A stretch of 64,000 bases of DNA, from NCBI GenBank assembly GCA_013359125.1, contig JABWCR010000009.1:1-64000 (forward strand), given 5' to 3'. Shown in pieces: positions 8,337 through 17,718 of this stretch (positions are counted from its first letter, which is position 1; the number at the start of each line of letters is the position of its first letter). The notes below the pieces were generated by a model. It saw nothing but the letters and a program-made list of their open reading frames with translations, was not told where the DNA came from and searched no databases. Position numbers and translations under genes: made by a program. Source of the stretch: Armatimonadota bacterium (GTDB lineage: Bacteria > Armatimonadota > Fimbriimonadia > Fimbriimonadales > GBS-DC).

Positions 8337-9269
8337 TTAACCGCCCTCGCGCTTGAACTCGAACTTCCGGGGGGCGCCGCCCTTCATGTAGCCGATTGTG
8401 GCGGTCAGGGCGCCCCCCTCGGATAGTTCGTACACGATGCGCTTCGGGTAGTCGTGGCGCGGGTTGTCGAACACGGCGCGCGTCTTGCTCAGCTCGGATA
8501 GCACGAACTCGGTCGGCGGGGCGCCGTTGGGCTGCGCGATGTAGACCAGCCCGCCGTCGCGCTCGACGATGCGCAAGAACTCAAACGCGGACATTCTGTC
8601 GCGCGAGACCGTGCGCGACACGGCGAGCATGGCGCCGCCTTTTGGCGGGCTCCATCGTTCCTCGAACGAAATCGCGCCGCCCGTGCCCCTGGTTCCGACC
8701 CAAGCGCCTTCGAGCCACGCCAAGTCGCCAATCGCGGCCTTGGCCGGCGTGGGCATCGCAATGTCCTGGGGGTGGCGGAAGAGCCCAACCGACCAAACGC
8801 CCGGGGTCAGCTCCAGATTGGAGCGCACGATCAGCCCGTCTGCTGTAATGCGGAACTCCCGCTTGATAAGCCTTTCTGGCGCCTGGCCCGCCGCACGAAC
8901 GAACTCCATCTCGTAGGCGAGCGTGCCGTCCTTCCAGGATGCTCGGTATCGAGTTAGAGCGCCAGCCGTGGCGCCCGCAATTTCGGTGGGAGCGCCGTCG
9001 AGCTTGACTTTGACATCTCGGTTGCCTCCGCCGCCATGCCCCCACACGAGAATGATCGCGCTTTCTTCGACCTTGAAGACGAACCTTGAGCTCATGGGCG
9101 GATTCAGCTGCTCGAGAGTGCGGCCCTCGGTGCGATCCTCGACAAACACCCACTCGCCGTCCAACGCGCGCAGGTCGTCGGTCTTCGGCGAGGTCTGGGG
9201 CGCCGGCCAGGCCGTGCCGATGGTTGCAATGGATGCGACGATGGCAAGGAAAATTGTACAAAGTCTCAT
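8337..9269 (-). CDS. exported protein with DUF6265-like C-terminal domain
   Basis: A 310-residue protein. The start at 9269 exposes a signal peptide (MRLCTIFLAIVASIATIGTA); an upstream TTG at 9317 is less likely. The first half (about 30-165) begins LRALDGEWVFVEDR and looks like a lipocalin-like beta-barrel of the 'TIGR03067/lipocalin-like' type. The second half (about 180-310) starts GDLAWLEGAWVGTRG and contains ERWSPPKGGAMLAVSRTV and FDNPRHDYPKRIVYEL, the hallmarks of DUF6265 proteins. Function of both domains is unknown; a role in the periplasm is inferred from the signal peptide. Monocistronic as far as the sequence shows. Confidence 0.75.
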   Translation of the reverse strand: MRLCTIFLAIVASIATIGTAWPAPQTSPKTDDLRALDGEWVFVEDRTEGRTLEQLNPPMSSRFVFKVEESAIILVWGHGGGGNRDVKVKLDGAPTEIAGATAGALTRYRASWKDGTLAYEMEFVRAAGQAPERLIKREFRITADGLIVRSNLELTPGVWSVGLFRHPQDIAMPTPAKAAIGDLAWLEGAWVGTRGTGGAISFEERWSPPKGGAMLAVSRTVSRDRMSAFEFLRIVERDGGLVYIAQPNGAPPTEFVLSELSKTRAVFDNPRHDYPKRIVYELSEGGALTATIGYMKGGAPRKFEFKREGG

Positions 9270-9677
9270 AGCACAGACAAGGCTACCCGAAAAAGCAACC
9301 AGAAGGTTGCGAATCAACGGATGTGCGCCGCGCTCACGGCGCCGGAGCTGTATGAAGGGATGTCTGTTCTCTGTTGGGCGCCCACCAATGGACGGATGAC
9401 CCTGGCCCCGTGATTTATGAGCCTAACTTCCCGCTAACGGCGGCGAACAGGCCGACGGGGTTGAGCTTTAGCTTGACATTCGGACAGATGTAAAGCGACG
9501 CCTTTTTCTCCGCATCTGGCCAGGGGACGAGCGCTTTCTTCACCTTGGAGCCGACGAACAATCGCGCACCGCCTTCCGCTCCCTATAGACCGACATCGCG
9601 GCGCTCCAGGACGATCCGCTCCCTGCGCAGGAGACACAATTCTTCAAGCCCGCAGAGTTCTCTCGCGCTGGCGCAAG
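9270..9677. other. intergenic region, possible decayed reading frame
   Basis: No intact gene is visible in these 408 bases. On the - strand, a frame ending with TAA at about 9417-9419 reads like protein (SKVKKALVPWPDAEKKASLY, then CPNVKLKLNPVGLFAAVSG), but it is interrupted upstream by an in-frame TAG and has no start. It may be the remnant of a gene. I could not assign it to a family, so it is not called as a pseudogene. Confidence 0.3.
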
Positions 9678-10334
9678 TTACTTGGGCTGGGGAACGATCC
9701 GCAGATAGGGGCGGGGCGCGTCCCAACCCTCGGGAAACTTCTGTTTGGCCTCTTCGTCTGAAACCGACGGCAAGATGATGACGTCGTCCCCGCTCTGCCA
9801 GTTCACGGGCGTGGCGACCTTGTGCTTGGCCGTGAGCTGCATCGAATCGAGCACTCGAAGCACCTCGTCGAAATTGCGGCCCGTGCTCATGGGGTAGGTG
9901 AGCATCAGCTTGATCTTCTTGTCCGGCCCCACCACGTATACGGTTCGGACCGTCTGATTATCGGCGGCCGTGCGTCCCTCGCTGGTGTCGCCGCTCTCCG
10001 CGGGCAGCATGTCGTAAAGCTTGGCGATCTTGAGCTCCGGGTCGCCGATCATGGGATAGGTGACCTTATGGCCTTGCGTAGCCTCGATGTCTTCCATCCA
10101 TCTGTTGTGGCTACTGACGGGATCGACGCTCAAGCCGATTATTTTGCAGTTTCGCTTTTCGAATTCCGGCTTCAGCCCGGCCATGTAACCCAGCTCCGTG
10201 GTGCACACGGGGGTGAAGTCCTTGGGATGAGAGAACAGGATGGCCCAACCGTCGCCGATCCACTCGTGGAAGTTGATCGTGCCCTGCGATGTTTCGGCGG
10301 TGAAATCGGGAGCCTCGTCGTTTATGCGTAGCAT
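9678..10334 (-). CDS. peroxiredoxin, Prx6 (1-Cys) type
   Basis: A 218-residue thioredoxin-fold peroxidase of the Prx6 subfamily. The N-terminus MLRINDEAPDFTAETSQG and the active site FTPVCTTELG, with the peroxidatic Cys, are diagnostic, and the C-terminal half is the extended Prx6 dimerisation arm (IILPSVSDEEAKQKFP). It reduces hydrogen peroxide and alkyl hydroperoxides in the cytoplasm. Two in-frame starts exist: 10334, chosen because GGAGG lies about 12 bases upstream and it matches the family start, and 10346, directly abutting GGAGG. It is a single-gene unit with no oxidative-stress regulator nearby. Confidence 0.92.
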   Translation of the reverse strand: MLRINDEAPDFTAETSQGTINFHEWIGDGWAILFSHPKDFTPVCTTELGYMAGLKPEFEKRNCKIIGLSVDPVSSHNRWMEDIEATQGHKVTYPMIGDPELKIAKLYDMLPAESGDTSEGRTAADNQTVRTVYVVGPDKKIKLMLTYPMSTGRNFDEVLRVLDSMQLTAKHKVATPVNWQSGDDVIILPSVSDEEAKQKFPEGWDAPRPYLRIVPQPK

Positions 10335-10507
10335 TTCTTTAATCATCCTCCCTGGCGCGCAACGGTTGTGTTCGCCCTTAACGTGGCGACGTCCGCGCCG
10401 TTAAACTGATTCTCTGGACGACGACCATATCCTGCCAACCGGCGGTTAACGCCGTCGCAGGGCTTGCGGCCTACTCGCCCTCTCCTTGGTATTCGTTTCC
10501 GGTCGGA

Positions 10508-11689
10508 TCAGTGATTCGCCATCACGTGCTCGATCTTCTCGGTTACTCGGAAGCCGCGGCGCAAGAACTCCTTGACGTATTGGTGCCCGGTCATGGTCTG
10601 CTCGTAGGGCACCAAGCCCTTGGGCGTTATGCCGTTCGCGATGCCTTGCGCAATGATGGAGCTGGCGAAACCCGTCATTCGCTCCATCGCGCTAAAGCCG
10701 GTGTCGTCGTCGTGATAATCGATGATGCTGAGGCTGATCTCGTAGGGACGCTCGTCCTTCTTGCCCCGCCCAAAGGCGTGCACCACGATCAGGTCCTTAT
10801 CCTCGGGAAAGCGGATTTTGTCGGGAATGACTGCAGCAGCCACATCGCGGGGGGTGATGGCGCATCCGTCCTTGCCGATCGGATGCTCGTCGAAGAAGCC
10901 CAAATCGCGCAACGATTGAATCGCCTGCCAGTGCCCGGGATAGCGGAGCGTTTTGTAGTTGTAGTTTTTGACCTTGCCCATTAGCGTGTAGGGCGCGGTG
11001 CTGGTGCCGCCCGAGGTGGAGGCCGCCTCCAGCACGCCCAAGGGCGCAATCTCCATCGCCTCTACGTCGTTCAAAGTGGGCACCATCACGATTTTGCCGT
11101 CTTGGATGGTGTGCGCCTCGCCGGTGTATTCCGAGATGACGCCGATAATGTTGAAGACTAGTTTGTATCCGAGCGGCGGTCGGGGAGTTTGGGGCAGGCC
11201 TCCGCATCGAAGGCGAATCTCGTCGCACTCGTCCATGTTCTCCATGCAGTACAGGCCGAGATGGTTGACCATTCCAGGAGCGAGCCCGGTGTCGGGCACT
11301 ATCGTGATGCCCGCATCGACCGCCTCCTGGTTGCGTTTTCTAAACTCGAACCAGAACCAGTCCGGCTCGTTGCCCATATCGATAAAGCTGACCTTGTGCT
11401 CTAAGGCTTTTTCGGCCAGTCGCTGGTTCAATTGCCACGGCACCGCGCTGACGATCATGCCGCATTCGGCGTAGAACTGGGCTATTTGATCGTCGTTCGT
11501 AACGTCCAAGGCTCGCGGTTCGACGATCTCTCTGCCGACTAGTCGATTGACCTTGTGCGCTTTGGATCGGGCCAACTCTTCGTTGATGTCGGCCAAGAGA
11601 ATCTTATCCGGATTGGCGAATTGCGCCAAATCGTATGCGACGGCGGGGCCCTGCATGCCCGCGCCCATTATTCCGTAGGTAACGCCCAT
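10508..11689 (-). CDS. saccharopine dehydrogenase-like NAD(P)-dependent enzyme
   Basis: A 393-residue enzyme starting MGVTYGIMGAGMQGPAVAYD, a Rossmann GxGxxG dinucleotide site, with NEPDWFWFEF and PDTGLAPGMVNHLG motifs in the substrate half. This fits the saccharopine dehydrogenase / lysine 6-dehydrogenase family, which oxidises or reduces amino-acid Schiff-base intermediates. GAGGAGG is nine bases from the ATG. It is divergent from pgk and shares the same short promoter region. The exact substrate (saccharopine, L-lysine or carboxynorspermidine) cannot be settled from sequence alone; lysine-pathway genes are not adjacent. Confidence 0.82.
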   Translation of the reverse strand: MGVTYGIMGAGMQGPAVAYDLAQFANPDKILLADINEELARSKAHKVNRLVGREIVEPRALDVTNDDQIAQFYAECGMIVSAVPWQLNQRLAEKALEHKVSFIDMGNEPDWFWFEFRKRNQEAVDAGITIVPDTGLAPGMVNHLGLYCMENMDECDEIRLRCGGLPQTPRPPLGYKLVFNIIGVISEYTGEAHTIQDGKIVMVPTLNDVEAMEIAPLGVLEAASTSGGTSTAPYTLMGKVKNYNYKTLRYPGHWQAIQSLRDLGFFDEHPIGKDGCAITPRDVAAAVIPDKIRFPEDKDLIVVHAFGRGKKDERPYEISLSIIDYHDDDTGFSAMERMTGFASSIIAQGIANGITPKGLVPYEQTMTGHQYVKEFLRRGFRVTEKIEHVMANH

Positions 11690-11747
11690 ATTGTTTGCCT
11701 CCTCGCAAAGAGAACCCCCGAGCCGTCGCGGCCCGAGGGAACATCGA

Positions 11748-11754
11748 TATTATA
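11748..11754. promoter_or_regulatory. overlapping divergent -10 boxes between the dehydrogenase and pgk
   Basis: The sequence TATTATA gives TATTAT on the + strand (11748-11753) and TATAAT on the - strand (11754-11749). They lie about 35 bases before the pgk start and 59 bases before the dehydrogenase start. No convincing -35 hexamer was found on either side, so this is a tentative shared promoter in which the two directions would compete. Confidence 0.4.
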
Positions 11755-11788
11755 CCCGCCGGGTAGAATGAAGCCCCGGGAGGCCAAG

Positions 11789-12952
11789 GTGCAGAAGAAG
11801 AGCATCCGAGATATAGAATGGGCCGGCAAGAGGGCGCTGGTTAGGGTCGATTTTAACGTTCCGATGGAGGATGGCGCGGTTTCGAACGACCGTCGAATCC
11901 GCGAGGCCGTGCCCACAATCTGGCATTTGTGCGAGGGAGGCGCTTCGGTCGTACTGATGTCTCATCTGGGCCGTCCAAAGGGTCGAGACGAAAGTTTGAG
12001 CCTGGCTCCCGTGGCGAAGCGCCTGAGCGAGATTTTGGGCAAGCCGGTGCATTTTGTCCGCGAGTGCATTGGAGAAGAGGCCGAGCAAGCCAGTTCGTCG
12101 CTCAAGGCGGGCGAGATCTTGCTGTTAGAGAACCTTCGGTTTCATCCCGAAGAGGAGGCGAACGACCCGGGCTTTGCCGCGGCTTTGGCCAAGCATGGCG
12201 ATCGCTATGTGAACGATGCGTTCGGCACGGCTCATCGCGCTCATGCCTCGACGGAAGGCGTTGCGCGGCTCTTGCCCGGTGTGGCCGGATTCTTGATCGA
12301 GAAGGAGCTTCACTATTTGGGCGGGGCCCTGAGCCAGCCTGAGCGGCCTTTCGTCGCCCTTTTGGGCGGGGCGAAGGTCAAGGACAAGATCGCCGTGATT
12401 GAGAACCTCTTGCCGAAGGTCGATCGGCTCTTGATCGGCGGGGGCATGATGTTCACCTTCTTAAAGGCCAAAGGGTACGGGATCGGACGGTCGCTGTTGG
12501 ACGAGGAGCGATTGGATTTCGCGCGCTCATTGGTCGATGATCCCAAGATTCTGCTGCCTGTTGACTGCGTCGTCGCGAGCGAGATTTCGGACGAGGCGGC
12601 TGCCTCTGTCGTGTTGGCGGATGCGATTCCTCACGATCAGATTGGGCTGGACATAGGGCCAAAGAGCGTCGAGGCGTTTGCGAACGAAATCAAGGGCGCG
12701 GGCACGGTGGTGTGGAACGGCCCGGTCGGCGTGTTCGAGAAGAAGCCGTTTCAAGCGGGCACTCTCGGCGTCTTGCAGGCGATGGCGGAGTGCAAGGGCA
12801 CGACGATTTTGGGCGGAGGCGATACGGCGGCCGCTGCCGAGCAGTTTGAGTTTGAAGACCAGATGAGCCACATCAGCACGGGGGGCGGCGCCTCGCTAGA
12901 GTTTATGGAAGGGCGCGAACTGCCGGGCATTGCCGCGCTGAAGGACAAATAG
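11789..12952 (+). CDS. pgk: phosphoglycerate kinase
   Basis: Converts 1,3-bisphosphoglycerate and ADP to 3-phosphoglycerate and ATP in glycolysis. The GTG at 11789 is preferred to the ATG at 11768: it has GGGAGG five bases upstream and yields the normal start (V/M)[19 protein letters not shown], giving 387 residues, standard for the family. Visible signatures are RVDFNVP, the SHLGRP motif, the hinge and nucleotide-loop GGAKVKDKI, and the C-terminal [12 protein letters not shown] and [12 protein letters not shown]. glyA follows after 10 bases with its ribosome site overlapping the pgk stop, so the two form an operon. Confidence 0.97.
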   Translation: MQKKSIRDIEWAGKRALVRVDFNVPMEDGAVSNDRRIREAVPTIWHLCEGGASVVLMSHLGRPKGRDESLSLAPVAKRLSEILGKPVHFVRECIGEEAEQASSSLKAGEILLLENLRFHPEEEANDPGFAAALAKHGDRYVNDAFGTAHRAHASTEGVARLLPGVAGFLIEKELHYLGGALSQPERPFVALLGGAKVKDKIAVIENLLPKVDRLLIGGGMMFTFLKAKGYGIGRSLLDEERLDFARSLVDDPKILLPVDCVVASEISDEAAASVVLADAIPHDQIGLDIGPKSVEAFANEIKGAGTVVWNGPVGVFEKKPFQAGTLGVLQAMAECKGTTILGGGDTAAAAEQFEFEDQMSHISTGGGASLEFMEGRELPGIAALKDK

Positions 12953-12962
12953 GAGACCGAAC

Positions 12963-14234
12963 ATGACGACCGATGCGATTCGAACACAAAGGTACGGCGA
13001 CTTGCGCTCTGTCGATCCCGCTATTGCGGAGATCATCGAGAAAGAAACCCTGCGACAAGAGCGCAACTTGGAGCTGATCGCGTCGGAGAACGTTACCAGC
13101 CGCGCCGTGCGCGAGGCGGTCGGATCGGTGATGACGGACAAGTATGCCGAGGGCTATCCCGGAAAGCGATACTACGGCGGTTGCGAGTTTCACGACGAGG
13201 CTGAGAGTTTGGCGATCGAACGCGCTAAAGCGCTTTTTGGCGCGGAACATGCGAACGTGCAGCCCCATTGCGGCGCATCGGCGAACATGACCGTGTTCTA
13301 CGCTTTTATGACGCCGGGCGATGCGTTTTTGGGCATGGATCTGGCGCATGGCGGACATCTGACGCACGGCAGTCCGGTCAACTTTTCTGGACGGTTGTAC
13401 AAGGCCGTTCATTATGGGGTAAGCCGAGAGACCGAGCAGTTGGATTACGATCAGATTCGATCGTTGGCGAGGGAGCACAGGCCAAAAATCGTATTGGGCG
13501 GCGCGACCTGCTATCCGAGGGATATCGATTGGGCGGCGCTGAGAAGCATTGCGGACGAGGTCGGCGCTTATCTGATGGTCGATATGGCGCATCCGGCGGG
13601 TTTGATCGCCGCGGGCGAGTACCCAAGCCCCGTGCCGTTTGCCGACTTTGTAACCAGCACGACGCACAAGACCCTAAGAGGGCCGCGAGGCGGATTGATA
13701 TTGTGCAAAGCCGAGCATGCGCAGGCCATCGACAAGAGCGTGTTTCCCGGTTTGCAGGGAGGGCCGCTGATGCACCAGATTGCGGGCAAGGCGGTCTGCT
13801 TTCACGAAGCGCTCCAGCCCGAGTTCAAATCCTATCAAAAGCAGGTAAAGGCGAATGCGCGGGCGTTGGCCGGCGCGATGGCGGAGCAAGGCTTTCGCGC
13901 GGTCAGCGGCGGCACCGACAGCCACTTGGCGCTGATCGACCTGACGCCGTTCGGCATCACCGGAAAGAAGGCGCAAGAAACCTTGGACAGAGCGAGCATT
14001 ACGGTCAATCGCAACATGATCCCGTTCGATCCGCAAAAGCCTTTTGTTACCAGCGGCATTCGGATCGGCACGCCGGTCGTAACGTCGCGAGGAATGCGAG
14101 AGGGCGAGATGGCCGAGATCGCGCGGCTGATCGCTCAGGCGCTTCGCGACCCGGATAGCGAGGAGAATCTTAGCCGGACGGCTTCTGCCGTGCACGAGTT
14201 GACCGCTCGTTTTCCGGTTCATTTGGACGCATGA
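12963..14234 (+). CDS. glyA: serine hydroxymethyltransferase
   Basis: A 423-residue PLP enzyme that interconverts serine and glycine while charging tetrahydrofolate with a one-carbon unit. Motifs: the N-terminal [36 protein letters not shown], and the PLP-lysine segment [12 protein letters not shown]. Length and sequence are fully typical. AGGAG about nine bases before the ATG overlaps the end of pgk, so it is the second gene of a pgk-glyA operon, linking 3-phosphoglycerate production to the serine/glycine branch. Its 3' end faces a convergent nucleotidyltransferase gene across a structured gap. Confidence 0.97.
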   Translation: MTTDAIRTQRYGDLRSVDPAIAEIIEKETLRQERNLELIASENVTSRAVREAVGSVMTDKYAEGYPGKRYYGGCEFHDEAESLAIERAKALFGAEHANVQPHCGASANMTVFYAFMTPGDAFLGMDLAHGGHLTHGSPVNFSGRLYKAVHYGVSRETEQLDYDQIRSLAREHRPKIVLGGATCYPRDIDWAALRSIADEVGAYLMVDMAHPAGLIAAGEYPSPVPFADFVTSTTHKTLRGPRGGLILCKAEHAQAIDKSVFPGLQGGPLMHQIAGKAVCFHEALQPEFKSYQKQVKANARALAGAMAEQGFRAVSGGTDSHLALIDLTPFGITGKKAQETLDRASITVNRNMIPFDPQKPFVTSGIRIGTPVVTSRGMREGEMAEIARLIAQALRDPDSEENLSRTASAVHELTARFPVHLDA

Positions 14235-14278
14235 GGGACTTTCGTCCTAAACTTTGCCCCGCTCATTTTCGTATAATG

Positions 14279-14408
14279 AGTCAGAGGCGGTTTGACGGAG
14301 GCGGCGCCGCTCGGGGGCGGATGCGCGAAGGCGCGTCCAGGCTGCGCTGATGGCTCTGCGCTCCGCCGGAGCCGAGCGGATTGTTCTGGTCGGCCCGATG
14401 CTCTGACT
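14279..14408 (+). ncRNA. candidate structured RNA in the glyA 3' gap
   Basis: The 196-base gap between two convergent genes holds a TATAAT box (14272-14277) and, directly after it, a long interrupted hairpin. Closing helix: AGTCAGAG (14279-14286) with CTCTGACT (14401-14408). Next: CCGCTCGG (14307-14314) with CCGAGCGG (14372-14379), then GGCGGA (14316-14321) with TCCGCC (14362-14367), then GCGCG with TGCGC. Between the first two helices are two ~20-base unpaired sides. No -35 box and no T-run terminator were found, and no open frame fits. The rod with a central bubble recalls 6S RNA, but no homology is claimed; an extended transcription terminator is the alternative. Confidence 0.4.
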
Positions 14409-14430
14409 GCAGAGGGGCGAGGGTCGGCCT

Positions 14431-15474
14431 TTACTTCTTGTCTCTTCGGATAGGATCGACGATCACGCCGTCAAAGACAGCCACATTCGATTTCACTCGG
14501 CAGCCTTCGCCGACGATGCATCTGACTAGTTTGGTATCTTCCATCACCACGGCGTTGTCCCATAGGATGCTCTCTTCTACGTGGGCGCCGCTCTCGATAA
14601 CGCAATTTTCTCCGATCACGCTGTCGGCCTCGACGCGAGCGCCCGACATGATCTTGGCGCCGTGCCCAATGACGACCGGATAGCCGACGTGCGCGTCGGG
14701 CGCAATCTCGACGTTGTCGCCGACCCAAACGTACTTTTGCCGCTCCTTGTAAGGAAATTGCATTTGAACCCTGCCCTGCATGGCATCCAGGTGCGCCTGA
14801 CGATAGGTTTGCAGGCTGCCGACATCTTTCCAGTAGCTGGAGGTGAGGAAGCCGTACAGCGGCTTTTTCTGCTCGACGAGCAGGGGCAGCAGGTCCTTGC
14901 CATAGCCGTAGGGCGTTCCCCGAGGGATCAGGTTAAAGATGTCCGGTTCGCAGACGTACATGCCAATGTTGGCGGAGTTGGAGAAGATCAGCTCGCCTTT
15001 TGGCTTCTCTAAGAATCGAGTGATACGGCCCTTCTCGTTCAGGAGGGCGATTCCGTATTCTGAGGGGTCTTCCACCAACGAAAGCGCGATGGTAACCAAG
15101 GCCCGCTTCTCGGTATGAAACTTCATCAGTTTGGTCAGGTCGAGGTCGGTCAGATCGTCCGCGCCGATAACGATGAAGGTCTCGTCAAAGAAGTCCTCGC
15201 AACGTTTGACGCTGCCGGCGTCTCCCCAAAGCTCCTCTTCTAACGAGTAGCGAATCTTGACCCCCCACTTGGAGCCGTTGCCAAAGTAGTTTTTGATCAT
15301 TCCGCCCATATAGTGCAGATTGACCATGACCTCGCTAAAGCCGTGGAGTCTCAGGAGGTTGAGCAGGTGCTCCATGACGGGTCGGTTGATGACCGGCGCC
15401 ATGGGTTTGGGCAGTTGGCGGGTAAGGGGATCGAGCCGCGAACCGACGCCCGCGGCCAACAGCATCGCCTTCAT
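14431..15474 (-). CDS. sugar-1-phosphate nucleotidyltransferase with hexapeptide (LbH) domain
   Basis: A 347-residue enzyme. The N-terminal 240 residues are a nucleotidyltransferase domain with the signature LLAAGVGSRLDPLT and the KPMAPV Lys; the C-terminal 100 residues are a left-handed beta-helix made of hexapeptide repeats (for example VGYPVVIGHGAKIMSGARVE). Such enzymes make NDP-sugars (GDP-mannose or dTDP/UDP-glucose type) from NTP and sugar-1-phosphate. The upstream aminotransferase ends immediately before its start (TAA-ATG adjacency), so it is translated from the same message. The sugar and nucleotide cannot be assigned from sequence. Confidence 0.88.
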   Translation of the reverse strand: MKAMLLAAGVGSRLDPLTRQLPKPMAPVINRPVMEHLLNLLRLHGFSEVMVNLHYMGGMIKNYFGNGSKWGVKIRYSLEEELWGDAGSVKRCEDFFDETFIVIGADDLTDLDLTKLMKFHTEKRALVTIALSLVEDPSEYGIALLNEKGRITRFLEKPKGELIFSNSANIGMYVCEPDIFNLIPRGTPYGYGKDLLPLLVEQKKPLYGFLTSSYWKDVGSLQTYRQAHLDAMQGRVQMQFPYKERQKYVWVGDNVEIAPDAHVGYPVVIGHGAKIMSGARVEADSVIGENCVIESGAHVEESILWDNAVVMEDTKLVRCIVGEGCRVKSNVAVFDGVIVDPIRRDKK

Positions 15475-16593
15475 TTAGACCAGCGCTCCCGAAGGAGCGT
15501 ACTCCAGAATCTGTTGTGCCGCATACGTAATCTGATCTTCGGTCAGTTGCGCGTGGATCGGGAGCGAAAGGACTTGCAGGGCGGCTTCTTCGGATCGCTT
15601 GAACTGGCCCGGCTGATAGCCCAGAGAGCGATAAGCGTTTTGAACGTGCAGCGGCACCGGATAGTAGACCGCGCTGTCGACGCCGCGCTCCTTGAGCCAA
15701 TCTTTCAGGCCGTCTCTATCAGGATGTCGGATGGTGAACTGGTGATAGATGTGGTAGTTGAACGGTTCGACATAAGGCAGTGCGATGCCGCTGTTGGCCA
15801 AGAGCGTGCGATAGAGGGATGCGTGATAGCGCCTTCGCTCGTTCCATTCTTTCAGCTTGGCCAGTTTCACGCTTAGAATGGCGGCTTGAATCTCGTCCAG
15901 GCGCGATGTGTAACCGATGTCGTTGTAGTAGTAGGTGCCGCCGACCGTTCCGTGAACGCGCAGACTCTTGATTCGGTCGGCGATCTCGTCGTCGTCGGTT
16001 ACCACCATTCCGCCGTCGCCCGCTGCGCCAAGGTTCTTGGTGGGGAAAAAGCTGAGCGTGGCGGCATGGGCAAACGCGCCGATCGGCCGGTCGTGATGGA
16101 GCGCGCCAATGGATTGCGCGGCGTCTTCTATGACCTTCAGGCCGCGCGCGTCGGAAATCTCTTTGATTCGCTTCATGTCTGCGATCTGGCCATAGAGATC
16201 GACCGGCAGGATCGCCTTGGTGCGAGGGGTGATGGCCGCTTCCATCAAGTTTGGATCGAGGTTGAACGTCTCTGGGTCGATATCGACGAAGACGGGTCGG
16301 GCGCCTAAAAGACAGATGGCTTCGATGGTGGCGACGAAGGTGAACGGCGTGGTGATGACCTCGTCGCCGGGTCCGATGTCGATGGCCCGCAGGGCGAGCT
16401 TGATAGCATCTGTGCCGGAATTGACCCCGATGGCGTGTTTGGATTGGCAGAGGTCGGCCATTTCGCTTTCGAACTGAGCGTGGCGCTGGCCCATTACGTA
16501 GTATCCGCCGCGCAGCGTTTCTAGGACTACCGATTCCAATTCTTGCGCCAATTGTTGATGCTGGCGCTGCAGATCGACCATTCTTACTTGCAC
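15475..16593 (-). CDS. DegT/DnrJ/EryC1/StrS-family sugar aminotransferase
   Basis: A 372-residue PLP enzyme that transaminates keto-sugar nucleotides. The PLP lysine lies in SFFPTKNLGAAGDGG; other family motifs are VNSGTDAIKLALRA near the front and EDAAQSIGA before the lysine. The start is GTG at 16593 with AAGGAGG ten bases upstream. It sits between two sugar nucleotidyltransferase genes in one leftward cassette, 15 bases downstream of the first and abutting the next. The set suggests synthesis of an amino-sugar for a surface polysaccharide or glycoprotein; no glycosyltransferase is present in the window. Confidence 0.9.
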   Translation of the reverse strand: MQVRMVDLQRQHQQLAQELESVVLETLRGGYYVMGQRHAQFESEMADLCQSKHAIGVNSGTDAIKLALRAIDIGPGDEVITTPFTFVATIEAICLLGARPVFVDIDPETFNLDPNLMEAAITPRTKAILPVDLYGQIADMKRIKEISDARGLKVIEDAAQSIGALHHDRPIGAFAHAATLSFFPTKNLGAAGDGGMVVTDDDEIADRIKSLRVHGTVGGTYYYNDIGYTSRLDEIQAAILSVKLAKLKEWNERRRYHASLYRTLLANSGIALPYVEPFNYHIYHQFTIRHPDRDGLKDWLKERGVDSAVYYPVPLHVQNAYRSLGYQPGQFKRSEEAALQVLSLPIHAQLTEDQITYAAQQILEYAPSGALV

Positions 16594-16608
16594 GGCGGGT
16601 CGTCCTCC

Positions 16609-17697
16609 TTAGATACCCAGGGCGCTATGAGCTTCGATGCGACTGTCTGCGGCCAGGACGACGTTGGCAGCGGTTGTATGCTTTCCGATCGCGCATCCAT
16701 CGTCCACAATGCAATTTTCCAATATCGATCCGTCCGCAACCTTGACACGGTCGCCCAGTATGGCTCCGCTGAGGCGACAGTTCGTTCCGATTCGGCAGTT
16801 CGAACCGAGCACAGTATACCTGTCGAGGGTCGTGCCAGAGCCGATTTTGCAGCCGTCGCCGAGGCAACAACCGGTATCTATACGGGCGTCCGGCGCAATC
16901 GTTTCATCTTTGCCGCGCCAGACGCCGTTTTCCAACTGGCCCGCTGGAGACAGAGCGGCTTTGACCTCGTTGCTGAGCAGCGCTCGGGTGGCGGCGACAT
17001 ATTGCGCCGGGCGGCCGATATCGAGCCAGTAGCCTTCGCCCGGGTAGCCGACGATCAGGACTCCTTGAGAGAGCGCCTGCGGGTAGAACTCGCGTTCGAT
17101 GCTGCACTTTCTGAGCGGGATCTGCGCGATCAGATCGGGCTCGAGAATGTAGATGCCCGCATTGATGTAGTCAAAGCCGTGCTGTTTTTCGCCACGATCG
17201 GCGGCTCGCTTCTGTTCATCGGTCGGTTCGTCGAAACTGAGAACCTTGAAATCGTCGTCCACCGAGATGACGCCGTAGGGGTGCGGGCGCTGAACCTTCT
17301 TGAGCGTGAGCGTGGCTTTGGCCCCTCGCTCTTGATGCGACTTCGCAATCGCGCCGATGTCGAAGTCGGTCAGGATATCGCCGTTGAAGACGATGCACCG
17401 ATCCGGCGGAAGCCCCTCGACCGCGTTGCGGATGGCGCCCGCAGTGCCCAATGGCTCGCTTTCGACGGCGTAGCGCATTCGAACGTCAAACGCAGAACCG
17501 TCGCCGAAATGGGCTTCGATCGCCTCTGCCATGTAGTTGGTGGCAAATACTACTTCGTCGGCGCCCGCAGCGCGCAGTTGGGCGACTTGGTACTCTAGAA
17601 AAGGTCGATTGGCAACTCGGATGAGCGGTTTGGGGCGGCGGAGGGTAAGGGGGCGCAACCGCGTGCCCATTCCGCCTGCAATAATGACCCCTCTCAT
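16609..17697 (-). CDS. mannose-1-phosphate guanylyltransferase-like NDP-sugar pyrophosphorylase
   Basis: A 362-residue protein with the same design as the gene at 14431: nucleotidyltransferase domain (MRGVIIAGGMGTRLRPLT, then RRPKPLIRVANRP) and a C-terminal hexapeptide beta-helix (TVLGSNCRIGTNCRLSGAIL). It is the first gene of the three-gene sugar-nucleotide cassette. The two nucleotidyltransferases share domain order but differ clearly in sequence, so they probably use different sugars or nucleotides rather than being recent duplicates. A TAGAAT box about 18 bases upstream of the ATG may be its promoter. Confidence 0.88.
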   Translation of the reverse strand: MRGVIIAGGMGTRLRPLTLRRPKPLIRVANRPFLEYQVAQLRAAGADEVVFATNYMAEAIEAHFGDGSAFDVRMRYAVESEPLGTAGAIRNAVEGLPPDRCIVFNGDILTDFDIGAIAKSHQERGAKATLTLKKVQRPHPYGVISVDDDFKVLSFDEPTDEQKRAADRGEKQHGFDYINAGIYILEPDLIAQIPLRKCSIEREFYPQALSQGVLIVGYPGEGYWLDIGRPAQYVAATRALLSNEVKAALSPAGQLENGVWRGKDETIAPDARIDTGCCLGDGCKIGSGTTLDRYTVLGSNCRIGTNCRLSGAILGDRVKVADGSILENCIVDDGCAIGKHTTAANVVLAADSRIEAHSALGI

Positions 17698-17718
17698 CGA
17701 TGATGCTCACTGAAGATT

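Noticed and set aside
9417-9680. A protein-like - strand stretch as a gene
   Set aside because: There is an in-frame TAG and no start, and I cannot assign it to a family. It is mentioned only as a possible decayed frame.
12903-13667. A 254-residue - strand open frame across pgk/glyA
   Set aside because: It is antisense to highly conserved glyA and has no domain or ribosome site.
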